A stretch of DNA of 64,000 nt, from positions 62,001-126,000 of the forward strand of contig NZ_PZYY01000002.1 in assembly GCF_003047265.1 (NCBI RefSeq). The letters are read 5' to 3'. The position numbers and the translations under genes were made by a program. This stretch comes from Nocardioides terrigena. Its GTDB lineage: Bacteria > Actinomycetota > Actinomycetes > Propionibacteriales > Nocardioidaceae. Shown in pieces: positions 54,759 through 64,000 of this stretch (the first letter of the stretch is position 1; the number at the start of each line of letters is the position of its first letter). The notes below the pieces were generated by a model that was not told where the DNA came from, did not search any database, and saw only the letters and a program-made list of their open reading frames with translations.

Positions 54759-55886
54759 GTGCCGCGACCCACCACTCCGCTCCGCTGGGCGGAGCGCACC
54801 CCCATCGAGCGGGTGCGGCTCTACGTCGTCGGGTCGCTCTACTTCCTGTTCGTCTTCTTCATGGTGCTCGCCGTCGTCAGCGCGGTCGCCACGCTGCCGG
54901 AGCCGGCCCTGGACGCCTTCGCGGTGGGGCTCGGCCTCGTCCTGACCGCGGGCGGACTCCTCTGCCTGCGTGCGGCCCTCGCGGTCGACGCTCCCCGCGC
55001 ACCCGATCGCGTCGCGCTCGGACTGCTGCTCGGAGGGTCGGCCGTCGGCCTGGTCGTCGCGTGGACGCGACCGCCCGAGAGCGGCTTCAGCCTGGCCATG
55101 TTCGTGGTCTTCGGGCTCTCCTGGGGTCTCGCGGGCGTGGAGGACCGTCGGGTGTGGTGGGCCGTCGTCGCGGTCAGCCCCGTGCTCGGCTGGACCACCA
55201 GCCACCAGGTCGGCCTGGCGGCGTACGCCGCCGCCGTGGCCGCCTTCCTCGTCTTCACCGTGCGCAGCTCGCTGTGGCTCCTCCGGGTGGTGGAGGAGCT
55301 GGAGAAGGGACGTCGCACCGGTGCCGCCCTCGCCGTGGCCGAGGAGCGGCTGCGCTTCTCCCGCGACGTGCACGACGTCCTGGGCCGGCGGCTCTCCGAG
55401 ATCGCCGTGCAGGCCGAGCTCGCGAGCGCGTACGTCGCCCGCGGGGACGAGCGCGCCGCCGGCACCCTCGGTGACGTCCGCGCGACCGCGCACACGGCGC
55501 TGCGCGAGGCGCGCGAGCTGGCCCGGGGCTACCGGCCCGTCGACCTCGACCACGAGCTCGAGGGCGCCCGGTCCCTGCTGCGGTCGGCGGGCATCGAGTC
55601 GCGGGCCGACCTCGCCGGCCTCCCCGAGCCGTGGGCCGAGCCGGTCGCCCGGGTCGTCCGCGAGGCGGTCACCAACGTGCTGCGCCACTCCCGCGCCACC
55701 CTCGTGACCATGACGTACGACGACGGGGTCGTGGCCATCCGCAACGACGGTTCCGCCCCCGCCGGCACCGGCGGCCATGGGCTGGTGGGATTGGGCGAGC
55801 TGGTCGCCCCGCTGGGGGCCGCGATCGAGACCGCCCGCGACGGGGAGCACTTCGAGCTCCGCGTCGTGCCCCGGGAGCCCGCATGA
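54759..55886 (+). CDS. DesK/NarL-type sensor histidine kinase
   Basis: A 375-residue membrane histidine kinase. Five to six N-terminal helices (about residues 20-150) form a membrane sensor, then a HisKA_3 dimerisation segment with the phospho-His in SRDVHDVLGRRLSEIAVQAELA and an HATPase_c domain (REAVTNVLRHSRAT, IRNDG, GGHGLVGLGELV). GTG 54759 has GGAAGGA upstream; GTG 54708, overlapping the permease stop, is an alternative. It resembles DesK, which senses membrane state. Confidence 0.9.
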   Translation: MPRPTTPLRWAERTPIERVRLYVVGSLYFLFVFFMVLAVVSAVATLPEPALDAFAVGLGLVLTAGGLLCLRAALAVDAPRAPDRVALGLLLGGSAVGLVVAWTRPPESGFSLAMFVVFGLSWGLAGVEDRRVWWAVVAVSPVLGWTTSHQVGLAAYAAAVAAFLVFTVRSSLWLLRVVEELEKGRRTGAALAVAEERLRFSRDVHDVLGRRLSEIAVQAELASAYVARGDERAAGTLGDVRATAHTALREARELARGYRPVDLDHELEGARSLLRSAGIESRADLAGLPEPWAEPVARVVREAVTNVLRHSRATLVTMTYDDGVVAIRNDGSAPAGTGGHGLVGLGELVAPLGAAIETARDGEHFELRVVPREPA

Positions 55887-56488
55887 TCCGCGTCCTCCTC
55901 GTCGACGACGAGCACCTGATCCGCACCGCACTCGCGCAGATGCTGGACCTCGAGGACGACCTCGAGGTCGTGGCCCAGGCCGGCACCGCCGCCGAGGGCC
56001 TCGCCATCGCCCGCGAGTTCTCCCCGGACGTGGCGGTGCTCGACCTGCAGCTCCCCGACGACGACGGGATCACCCTCGCCGTGCGACTGGCCGAGGCCGT
56101 CCCCGGCTGCCGCGCCCTCATCGTGACCAGCCACGGCCGGCCGGGCTACCTCAAGCGGGCGCTGGCCAGCGGGGTGAGCGGGTTCCTCCCCAAGACCACG
56201 TCGGCCGCCACCCTCGCCGACGTGGTGCGCACGGTGCACGCCGGTGGTCGGCACGTCGACCCCGAGCTGGCCGCGGAGGCCATCGCGGCCGGCGACTCAC
56301 CGCTCACCCCCCGCGAGGCCGACGTCCTCGACGCCGCCGCCGACGGGGCGCAGGTCGACGAGATCGCCCGCCGGGTGCACCTCTCGCCCGGGACGGTCCG
56401 CAACTACCTGTCCAGCGCCGCCACCAAGCTGGGCGCCGCCAACCGCCACGAGGCGGCCGCCGTCGCCCGGCGGATGGGCTGGCTCTGA
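55883..56488 (+). CDS. NarL/DesR-type response regulator
   Basis: A 201-residue response regulator. Receiver: acidic pair D8-D9, phospho-acceptor D54 in VLDLQLP, Thr/Ser in IVTSHG and the conserved Lys in FLPKTT. A LuxR-type helix-turn-helix follows (LTPREADVLDAAADGAQVDEIARRVHLSPGTVRNYL). ATG overlaps the kinase stop (ATGA). It likely controls the exporter genes of its own operon. Confidence 0.94.
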   Translation: MIRVLLVDDEHLIRTALAQMLDLEDDLEVVAQAGTAAEGLAIAREFSPDVAVLDLQLPDDDGITLAVRLAEAVPGCRALIVTSHGRPGYLKRALASGVSGFLPKTTSAATLADVVRTVHAGGRHVDPELAAEAIAAGDSPLTPREADVLDAAADGAQVDEIARRVHLSPGTVRNYLSSAATKLGAANRHEAAAVARRMGWL

Positions 56489-56515
56489 GGCTGCCCGGCC
56501 CCTGCCACGACCGGT

Positions 56516-56742
56516 CTAGCGGGCCAGCCCGCTGGACCGCCAGCCGCCGGGGCCGCTGAGGTGGGTCCGGCGGACGCCGCGGTGCGGCGCCGACCACTCC
56601 GGCGTACGACGCCGCGGCGGCTCGCCGCCGGCCGACCCGAGGGCGGCGAACACGGCCACCAGGGCCGCGACCTCCTCGGGGGTGGCGTCGGGGTTGACGA
56701 CGTGCAGCAGCGGGGCTGCGGCGGTGTCGTCTTGTGGCTCGC

Positions 56743-56746
<4 letters not shown>
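56516..56746 (-). CDS. accE: Acyl-CoA carboxylase epsilon subunit
   Basis: A 76-residue protein of the acyl-CoA carboxylase epsilon family. Short, with the conserved stretch [21 protein letters not shown], a basic RRR segment and a C-terminal [13 protein letters not shown]. These small subunits bind AccA3-AccD5 and raise activity. GTG overlaps the accD stop (GTGA), so expression is coupled. Confidence 0.9.
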
Positions 56747-58374
<1,628 letters not shown>

Positions 58375-58417
58375 GTCGTGTGGCCTCCTGTTGTCTGCGT
58401 GCGCCAATGTAGTGCCC

Positions 58418-59215
58418 ATGACGTCCGCGCCGGCACCTCGCCCAGCACTCGACCCCGACCGCATCGTGGCCCCCGCCGGCTGGCGCGTCGAGGTCACCGA
58501 GGCCACGCCGTCGACCAACGCGGCGGTCGCCGAGCGCGCCCGCGCCGGTGAGGACGAGGGCCTCGTCGTCGTGACCGAGCACCAGACCGCGGGCCGGGGA
58601 CGGCTCGACCGGGTCTGGGAGACCCCGGCGCGCGCGTCGCTCACGTTCTCCGTCCTGCTGCGACCCGACCTGCCCGCCCAGGACTGGACCTGGCTCCCGC
58701 TCCTGACGGGGTACGCCGTGCAGGCCGCCGTCGCCGACCGCATCCCCGAGATCGCCCTCAAGTGGCCCAACGACGTCCTCGTGGAGGAGCGCAAGCTGGC
58801 CGGGATCCTGGTCGAGCGGATCGAGACCCCGACCGGCCCCGCGGCGGTGGTCGGGGTGGGCATCAACGTCTCCCAGGGCCTCGACGAGCTCCCCGTGGCC
58901 CTGGCCACCTCGATCGAGCTCGAGACCTCGGAGCGGGTCGACCGCACCGACCTGCTCGGCCAGGTGCTGGGCTCCCTGCACGGGCTCCAGGGCCTGCTCG
59001 GGGACACCGACGCGCTGCGCGCGGCGTACTCCGACGTCTGCTCCACCCTCGGGCGCACGGTCGATGTCCACCTGCCGGGGGGCGCGGCCGGTGTGGAGGT
59101 ACGCCGCGGCGAGGCGCTCGACGTCGACGGTCGGGGGGCGTTGGTGGTCAGCACCCCGGACGGGACCTTCACGGTCGGTGCCGGCGATGTCGTTCACGTG
59201 CGCCCCCGCCAGTGA
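58418..59215 (+). CDS. birA: Biotin--[acetyl-CoA-carboxylase] ligase
   Basis: A 265-residue monofunctional biotin protein ligase without the DNA-binding domain of E. coli BirA. The biotin loop GRGRLDRVW, the catalytic [17 protein letters not shown] and the GVGINV strand are intact. It attaches biotin to AccA and Pyc, both in this window. Divergent from accD by 43 nt. ATG follows CAATGT by 7 nt. Confidence 0.94.
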   Translation: MTSAPAPRPALDPDRIVAPAGWRVEVTEATPSTNAAVAERARAGEDEGLVVVTEHQTAGRGRLDRVWETPARASLTFSVLLRPDLPAQDWTWLPLLTGYAVQAAVADRIPEIALKWPNDVLVEERKLAGILVERIETPTGPAAVVGVGINVSQGLDELPVALATSIELETSERVDRTDLLGQVLGSLHGLQGLLGDTDALRAAYSDVCSTLGRTVDVHLPGGAAGVEVRRGEALDVDGRGALVVSTPDGTFTVGAGDVVHVRPRQ

Positions 59216-59227
59216 CATGATCGGGAC

Positions 59228-59743
59228 GTGGCCTTCCCGACCAAGCTCCTCAACGACGGTGAGCACGTCGTCGTCCACACACGCACGCACGCCAAGGCGC
59301 TGATCGCCCCGGTCTCCGTGCTGGTGGTGCTGGTGGCCGCCGTGATCTCGCTCGGCAGCCTCACCGACTCCACGACGGTCGGGTTGGGCGCCGGGGTCGT
59401 CGCGGCCCTCGTCGCCGTCTGGTTCGTGGTCCGGCCGGTCCTGGACTGGCTGACCACGACCTACACGTTCACCAACCGGCGCTTCATCAAGCGCTCCGGG
59501 CTGATCGCCAAGGAGGGCCGCACGATCCCGCTCAACCGGATCAGCGGGGTCGACTTCGAGATCGGGGTGGTCGACCGCCTCTTCGGCTGCGGCACGCTGA
59601 TCGTGTCCGACGCCAGCACCCACGGGCGGGTGCTCCTGGAGGACGTCCCGCAGGTCGAGCAGGTGCAGCTGCGGGTCGCCGAGGAGCTGCACACCCTGGC
59701 CTCCGGTGGCCCCGCGTCCGAGCGCGTCGACGATGGCACCTGA
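59228..59743 (+). CDS. PH-domain membrane protein
   Basis: A 171-residue protein with two membrane helices (about residues 27-45 and 50-70) followed by a bacterial PH (bPH2) domain: YTFTNRRFIKRSGLIAKEGRTIPLNRISGVDFEIGVVDRLFGCGTLIV. Unknown function; such proteins may sense or organise the membrane. It corresponds in position to Rv3278c. GTG is 6 nt after CATGAT. Its 3' end overlaps the cyclase start by 11 bp. Confidence 0.88.
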   Translation: MAFPTKLLNDGEHVVVHTRTHAKALIAPVSVLVVLVAAVISLGSLTDSTTVGLGAGVVAALVAVWFVVRPVLDWLTTTYTFTNRRFIKRSGLIAKEGRTIPLNRISGVDFEIGVVDRLFGCGTLIVSDASTHGRVLLEDVPQVEQVQLRVAEELHTLASGGPASERVDDGT

Positions 59744-60746
59744 TCGCCGCCGCCGCGGGGCCAAGGAGCCGGGCGCGGTCCCCGCGCCCGAGCGCCTCGA
59801 CCTGGCCATCCTGGGCGAGCAGCCCACCCTGACCGCCCTCGACGTGGCGTCGGAGACCGGCGTGACGGTCGACCAGACGCGCCGGCTGTGGCGCGCGCTC
59901 GGCTTCCCCGACCAGCTCGGGGAGCGTGCCTTCACGCGCGCCGACGCCGACGCCGTCCGCGACGTCGTGGGCATCGTCGACGGCGGTTCCGTCGACTTCG
60001 ACATGGCGGTCAACATGACCCGCGGCGTCGGCCAGACCATGGCCCGCCTCGCCGACTGGGAGGTCGCCACCCTGTCCAACCGGGTCGAGGAGATCGAGGC
60101 GGGACCCGACGCGAGCGGCTCGCGGGTGGACACCGCGTTGCGCCTCATCGGCGAGGTGAGCCCGCACTTCGAGCAGACGCTGATCTACGCCTGGCGCCGC
60201 CACCTCGCCGCGGCCGTCGCCCGGATGGAGGCGATGGGCGCGAAGGACGAGGACCTGCACACGGTGGACGTGACCGTCGGCTTCGCCGACCTCGTGTCCT
60301 TCACGGCGCTGTCCAACGAGATGGACCGCGACAAGATCGGCGACCTGGTCGAGAAGTTCGAGGGCCGCTGCCACGACGTCGTCACCAACCACGGCGGCCG
60401 CATCATCAAGAGCCTCGGCGACTCGGTGCTGTTCGTGATCGGCGACGCGGAGGCGGCCATCGAGGTCGCCGAGGGGATCATCAACGTGATCGGCCGCGAC
60501 CCCAAGCTGCCGGACGTGCGGGTGGGCCTGGCCTCGGGACCGGTGGTCCCGCGCCTGGGCGACGTGTTCGGGCCGCCGGTCAACATGGCCGCCCGGCTGA
60601 CGGCGGTGGCCCGTCGCAACCGCCTGATCATCGACCAGCGCACGGCCGACCTGCTGCCGCCCGAGGAGTTCGAGAGCCGGCGGCTCCCGGCCCGGCCGGT
60701 GCACGGCTTCGGCCTCGTCGAGCCGGTCGCCGTACGCCGCCGCTGA
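59733..60746 (+). CDS. Class III adenylate cyclase with N-terminal regulatory domain
   Basis: A 337-residue soluble cyclase making cAMP from ATP. The C-terminal catalytic domain holds metal Asp in GFADLVSFTALS, Lys and the second metal Asp in RIIKSLGDSVLF, the adenine-specifying Asp in RLGDVFGPP, and Asn/Arg in VNMAARLTAVA, so it looks active. The N-terminal 150 residues contain a MerR-like segment (LDVASETGVTVDQTRRLWRALGF) and a linker, similar in layout to pH-responsive mycobacterial Rv1264. It overlaps the PH-protein gene. Confidence 0.9.
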   Translation: MAPDRRRRGAKEPGAVPAPERLDLAILGEQPTLTALDVASETGVTVDQTRRLWRALGFPDQLGERAFTRADADAVRDVVGIVDGGSVDFDMAVNMTRGVGQTMARLADWEVATLSNRVEEIEAGPDASGSRVDTALRLIGEVSPHFEQTLIYAWRRHLAAAVARMEAMGAKDEDLHTVDVTVGFADLVSFTALSNEMDRDKIGDLVEKFEGRCHDVVTNHGGRIIKSLGDSVLFVIGDAEAAIEVAEGIINVIGRDPKLPDVRVGLASGPVVPRLGDVFGPPVNMAARLTAVARRNRLIIDQRTADLLPPEEFESRRLPARPVHGFGLVEPVAVRRR

Positions 60747-60773
60747 CGCCGCGTCCGGCGTCGCCGCCCACAC

Positions 60774-60789
60774 TGCACGCCCACGTGCA
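60774..60789. other. Inverted repeat after the cyclase gene
   Basis: TGCACG-CCCA-CGTGCA, a 6-bp perfect inverted repeat in the 121-nt gap between the cyclase and the winged-helix gene. Either a weak terminator or a site for the winged-helix protein. Nothing else stands out in this gap. Confidence 0.3.
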
Positions 60790-60867
60790 TACCGGCGGAC
60801 CAGACCAGCCGTCCACGTTTGGGTAAAACGGCCCGCACCGTCGAGGGTCTCCGACCACTGTTGCCCC

Positions 60868-61191
60868 GTGCTCAAGGTCCAGGACGTCCGTCTCGACCCG
60901 CACGAGCGGAAGGTGTGGCGGGGGGAGCGCGAGATCAGGCTCTCCCGCAAGGAGTTCGACCTCCTCCACGCGCTGATGGCTCGGGCGGGACTCGTGGTCA
61001 CCCGTGCGGAGCTCATGGAGGACGTCTGGCAGACGACCTTCTGGACCTCGTCCAAGACGATCGACGTGCACCTCGGCTGGCTGCGGCGCAAGCTCGACGA
61101 CGACCCGCGCGACCCGCGCCTCATCACCACGCTGCGCGGTCGGGGACTGCGCTTCGAGACGAGCTCCGCGACGAGCACCGAGACGGGCTGA
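60868..61191 (+). CDS. Lone winged-helix DNA-binding protein (OmpR/PhoB type)
   Basis: A 107-residue protein consisting only of the effector domain of OmpR/PhoB response regulators (LSRKEFDLLHALMARAGLVVTRAELMEDVW, SKTIDVHLGWLRRKLDDDP, TLRGRGLRF). No receiver domain and no partner kinase nearby, so it is either a constitutive or an otherwise regulated DNA-binding protein. GTG follows CACTGT by 6 nt. Confidence 0.88.
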   Translation: MLKVQDVRLDPHERKVWRGEREIRLSRKEFDLLHALMARAGLVVTRAELMEDVWQTTFWTSSKTIDVHLGWLRRKLDDDPRDPRLITTLRGRGLRFETSSATSTETG

Positions 61192-61213
61192 CCGACTCTC
61201 AGGAGTGCTGCCC

Positions 61214-61219
61214 TAGGGT
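61214..61219 (+). promoter_or_regulatory. -10 element (TAGGGT) of purK
   Basis: TAGGGT followed by 7 nt and the GTG at 61227, no Shine-Dalgarno sequence. Predicted leaderless promoter of purK-purE. Confidence 0.55.
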
Positions 61220-61226
61220 TTCCTGC

Positions 61227-62384
61227 GTGACCGACCGAGCACCCACCCTCGCCGTGATCGGTGGCGGCCAGCTGGCGCGCATGATGGCGCAGCCGGCGAT
61301 CGCCCTGGGGCTGCCCCTGCGGCTGCTGGCTGAGGCCGAGGGGGTCTCGGCCGCCCAGGTGATCCCCGACCACGAGGTCGGCGACTACACCGACCTCGAC
61401 ACCCTGCGGCGCATCACCGCGGGCTGCCCGGTCGTCACCTTCGACCACGAGCACGTGCCCACCGACCACCTGCGGGCGCTCGAGGAGTCGGGCATCGCGG
61501 TCCGGCCCGGCCCCGGAGCCCTCGTGCACGCCCAGGACAAGGGCGTGATGCGGGCCCGTCTCGCCGAGCTCGACATCCCCTGCCCGCGCAACGCCCTCGT
61601 CACCAGCACCGCCGACGTCGAGGCCTTCGGGCTGCCGTGCGTCCTCAAGACCACCCGCGGCGGGTACGACGGCAAGGGGGTGTGGGTCGTCCGCGACCTC
61701 GCCGACGCCGGCGCGGCCTTCGCCGCGGCCGAGGCGGCAGGAGTCGAGGTGCTCGCCGAGGAGCTCGTCGACTTCCGCCGCGAGCTCTCCGCCCTCGTCG
61801 CGCGCTCGCCCAGCGGGCAGGCCGCGGCCTACCCCGTGGTCGCGTCCACCCAGCTCGGCGGCATCTGCCACGAGGTGATCGCCCCCGCGCCGGACCTGCT
61901 GCCCGCCCTGGCCGGCCAGGCGCAGGAGATCGCCCTGCGCGTCGCCGGTGCGCTCGACGTCACGGGCATCCTCGCCGTCGAGCTCTTCGAGACGACCGAC
62001 GGTCGCATCCTGGTCAACGAGCTGGCGATGCGCCCCCACAACACCGGCCACTGGACCCAGGACGGCGCCGTGACGTCCCAGTTCGAGAATCATCTGCGCG
62101 CCGTCATGGACCTCCCGCTGGGTTCGCCGGCCCCCCGCAACCGCTGGACCGTGATGGTCAACATCCTCGGCGGGCCCACCGACAGCGGCCACCTCTACGA
62201 CGGGCTCCCGCACGCGATGGCCCGCGACCCCCACCTGCGCGTGCACCTCTACGGCAAGGACCTGCGGCCCGGTCGCAAGGTCGGCCACGTCAACGCCTAC
62301 GGCGACGACCTCGACGACTGCCTCGAGCGTGCGCGGCACGCCGCCGCCTGGTTCCGCGGCGACCTCGGCAACCACAGTGAGTGA
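61227..62384 (+). CDS. purK: N5-carboxyaminoimidazole ribonucleotide synthase
   Basis: A 385-residue ATP-grasp enzyme converting AIR, ATP and bicarbonate to N5-CAIR in purine biosynthesis. [14 protein letters not shown] at the N-terminus, [15 protein letters not shown], and [29 protein letters not shown] are all typical. GTG is leaderless. The stop precedes the purE ATG by 11 nt. Confidence 0.95.
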   Translation: MTDRAPTLAVIGGGQLARMMAQPAIALGLPLRLLAEAEGVSAAQVIPDHEVGDYTDLDTLRRITAGCPVVTFDHEHVPTDHLRALEESGIAVRPGPGALVHAQDKGVMRARLAELDIPCPRNALVTSTADVEAFGLPCVLKTTRGGYDGKGVWVVRDLADAGAAFAAAEAAGVEVLAEELVDFRRELSALVARSPSGQAAAYPVVASTQLGGICHEVIAPAPDLLPALAGQAQEIALRVAGALDVTGILAVELFETTDGRILVNELAMRPHNTGHWTQDGAVTSQFENHLRAVMDLPLGSPAPRNRWTVMVNILGGPTDSGHLYDGLPHAMARDPHLRVHLYGKDLRPGRKVGHVNAYGDDLDDCLERARHAAAWFRGDLGNHSE

Positions 62385-62395
62385 AGGTGAGTGAG

Positions 62396-62911
62396 ATGAC
62401 TGCACGTGTCGGCATCGTGATGGGGTCGGACTCCGACTGGCCGGTGATGCAGGCGGCCGCCGAGGCGCTCGCCGAGTTCGACGTGGAGCTCGAGGCCGAC
62501 GTCGTGAGCGCGCACCGGATGCCCGACGAGATGCTGGCCTACGGCCGCGAGGCCGCCGGCCGCGGCATCGAGGTCATCATCGCCGGCGCCGGCGGTGCGG
62601 CCCACCTGCCCGGCATGCTCGCCGCGGTCACCCCGCTGCCGGTGATCGGCGTGCCGGTGCCCCTCAAGACCCTCGACGGGATGGACTCGCTGCTCTCCAT
62701 CGTGCAGATGCCCGCGGGCGTGCCGGTGGCCACCGTCGCGATCGGCGGCGCACGCAACGCCGGGCTGCTCGCCGTCCGCATCCTCGCCAGCGGCGACGCC
62801 GCCCTCCAGCAGCGGATGGTCGACTTCCAGGCCGAGCTGCGACAGGCGGCGACCGACAAGGGCGCCGTCGTCCGCGGTGCCGCCGACGGCAGCCGGAGGC
62901 TCGGCTTCTGA
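62396..62911 (+). CDS. purE: N5-CAIR mutase
   Basis: A 171-residue class I PurE that rearranges N5-CAIR to CAIR. The signature [13 protein letters not shown] and [12 protein letters not shown] with the catalytic His are present, plus [17 protein letters not shown] 62396 is chosen (GAAGG upstream); GTG 62381 overlapping purK would add five residues. Follows purK as in most bacteria. Confidence 0.95.
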   Translation: MTARVGIVMGSDSDWPVMQAAAEALAEFDVELEADVVSAHRMPDEMLAYGREAAGRGIEVIIAGAGGAAHLPGMLAAVTPLPVIGVPVPLKTLDGMDSLLSIVQMPAGVPVATVAIGGARNAGLLAVRILASGDAALQQRMVDFQAELRQAATDKGAVVRGAADGSRRLGF

Positions 62912-64000
62912 GCGACCGGCCGGCCGCCGGCCGCCTCGTCGGGATCGACGTGGCGCGCTGCCTGGCGCTGCTGGGCATGGTCGCCACCCACGTCCTGGTG
63001 GAGCGCGACCCCGACGGCTCCCTGTCCGTGAGCCAGGCGCTGGCCGGCGGGCGGGCCTCCGCGCTCTTCGCCGTGCTCGCGGGACTGAGCATCGCGCTGG
63101 TCACCGGTCGCGACCGGCCCTTCACCGGTGTCGCCCGTGTGCGCGCGTCGGCCGGGCTCGTGGTGCGGGCGGCGCTGGTGGCTGCCCTCGGCCTGCTGCT
63201 CGGGGCGGTCGACTCGGGGATCGCGGTGATCCTCACCTACTACGGCGTGCTCTTCGTGCTCGCGCTCCCGTTCGTCGGGCTCTCCGCCCGGGCCCTGGGC
63301 CTGCTGGCCGGTGCCTGGCTCGTGGTCGCCCCGGTGGTGTCCCACCTCGTGCGCCCGTCCCTTCCGGAGAGGCAGTTCTCCAGTCCCACCTTCGACCAGC
63401 TCGTGGACGATCCCGGGGGGCTGCTCGCCGAGCTCACCTTCACCGGCTACTACCCGGCCGTGCCGTGGCTGGCCTACGTGCTCGTCGGGATGGCCGTGGG
63501 GCGCCTCGACCTCACCTCGCGTCGTACGGCGGGGCTGCTGGCCGCCGGGGGTGCCGTCGCCGCGGTGCTCGCCACGGTGGTGTCACGGGCCCTCACGGCC
63601 CGGCCCGCGGTCCAGGAGGCGCTCCTCACCGATCCGCCCGCCCCCGACGCCGACGCCGCGGCCCTGCTCGACCGGATCTCCGCGGGCCTGCCCGGCACCA
63701 CGCCCACCGACGGCGCATGGCAGTGGCTGCTGGTCGTGGCCCCGCACACCGCCACCCCCTTCGACCTCCTGCAGACGATCGGCTCGGCGCTCCTCGTCGT
63801 CGGGCTGTGCCTGCTGGCCCTCGACGTGGTCGGGCCCGCCGGTCGACGCACCGCGGCGATCTTCTTCGGGGCCGGTGCGATGACGCTCACCCTCTACTCC
63901 GTGCACGTGGTCGCCCGCTCGCAGGACCTCCTGCCCGACGCGCTGCGCGACAGCTACTTCTTCCACGTGATGCTCCTGCTGGGGGTCGGCGCCGTGTTCG
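62908..64000 (+). CDS. Membrane acyltransferase-like protein (DUF1624/HGSNAT type), partial
   Basis: Open to the right edge; at least 364 residues with about nine hydrophobic helices. It begins [22 protein letters not shown], the start of DUF1624/DUF418-type multi-helix proteins related to heparan acetyltransferases, and contains [16 protein letters not shown] late. No ATG/GTG/TTG precedes this motif: the frame opens with CTG 62908 overlapping the purE stop, and the next start is GTG 62950. CTG initiation with coupling to purE is inferred. Function unknown. Confidence 0.75.
   Translation, partial: MSDRPAAGRLVGIDVARCLALLGMVATHVLVERDPDGSLSVSQALAGGRASALFAVLAGLSIALVTGRDRPFTGVARVRASAGLVVRAALVAALGLLLGAVDSGIAVILTYYGVLFVLALPFVGLSARALGLLAGAWLVVAPVVSHLVRPSLPERQFSSPTFDQLVDDPGGLLAELTFTGYYPAVPWLAYVLVGMAVGRLDLTSRRTAGLLAAGGAVAAVLATVVSRALTARPAVQEALLTDPPAPDADAAALLDRISAGLPGTTPTDGAWQWLLVVAPHTATPFDLLQTIGSALLVVGLCLLALDVVGPAGRRTAAIFFGAGAMTLTLYSVHVVARSQDLLPDALRDSYFFHVMLLLGVGAVF

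Noticed and set aside
59706..59733. Earlier start of the cyclase gene inside the PH gene
   Set aside because: It would add only nine residues encoded in the PH gene; the ATG at 59733 gives the more typical basic start.

Overview
The window is GC-rich (third codon positions almost always G or C), tightly packed with genes, and carries many start codons placed 6-7 nt downstream of a TANNNT -10 element with no ribosome binding site. Together with DUF222-HNH (13E12-type) proteins, an IdeR-type iron box and an acyl-CoA carboxylase with an epsilon subunit, this points to an actinobacterium. A Nocardioides-like member of the Propionibacteriales is my best guess (inference from gene content and style, not from a search). 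I see no rRNA, tRNA, CRISPR array, insertion sequence or prophage.

Left part (1-29 kb) is mostly nucleoside salvage and catabolism mixed with unrelated single genes. It holds a BMP-type nucleoside-binding lipoprotein, cdd-deoA, add, a uridine kinase-like gene, a deoC operon with two aldehyde dehydrogenase-like genes, a phosphopentomutase/phosphomannomutase, and punA. Together these cover cleavage of deoxynucleosides to deoxyribose 1-phosphate, isomerisation, aldol cleavage and probably acetaldehyde oxidation. Two flavoprotein disulfide reductase-like genes follow (canonical lpd and a quinone-reductase-like paralogue).

Middle part (30-47 kb) holds pyruvate carboxylase, a GDSL lipoprotein, a TetR regulator facing an NAD-dependent epimerase across two matching palindromes, the biotinylated alpha subunit of acyl-CoA carboxylase, a three-gene ferric iron ABC operon behind an IdeR/DtxR-type box, an acyl-CoA dehydrogenase, an AAC(2')-I-like acetyltransferase and a ChrA chromate transporter. 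Two DUF222-HNH paralogues (13.9-15.3 kb and 45.0-46.4 kb) each have a perfect actinobacterial SOS box at their start; the first has an apparent one-base frameshift.

Right part (47-64 kb) holds a tripartite tricarboxylate transporter operon ending in a universal stress protein, maf and a DUF885 peptidase-like gene, an ABC-2 exporter cotranscribed with a DesK/DesR-like two-component system, accD-accE facing birA, a PH-domain protein, a class III adenylate cyclase, a lone winged-helix protein, purK-purE and the start of a membrane acyltransferase-like gene. Many of these genes match, from memory, the neighbourhood Rv3274c-Rv3315c of Mycobacterium tuberculosis, so the window looks like an old conserved actinobacterial block with local insertions. 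No wholly new system stands out. The best leads are SOS control of the HNH pair, an aldehyde dehydrogenase homologue without its catalytic cysteine in the deoC operon, the stress protein in the tricarboxylate transporter operon, and the regulatory palindromes.
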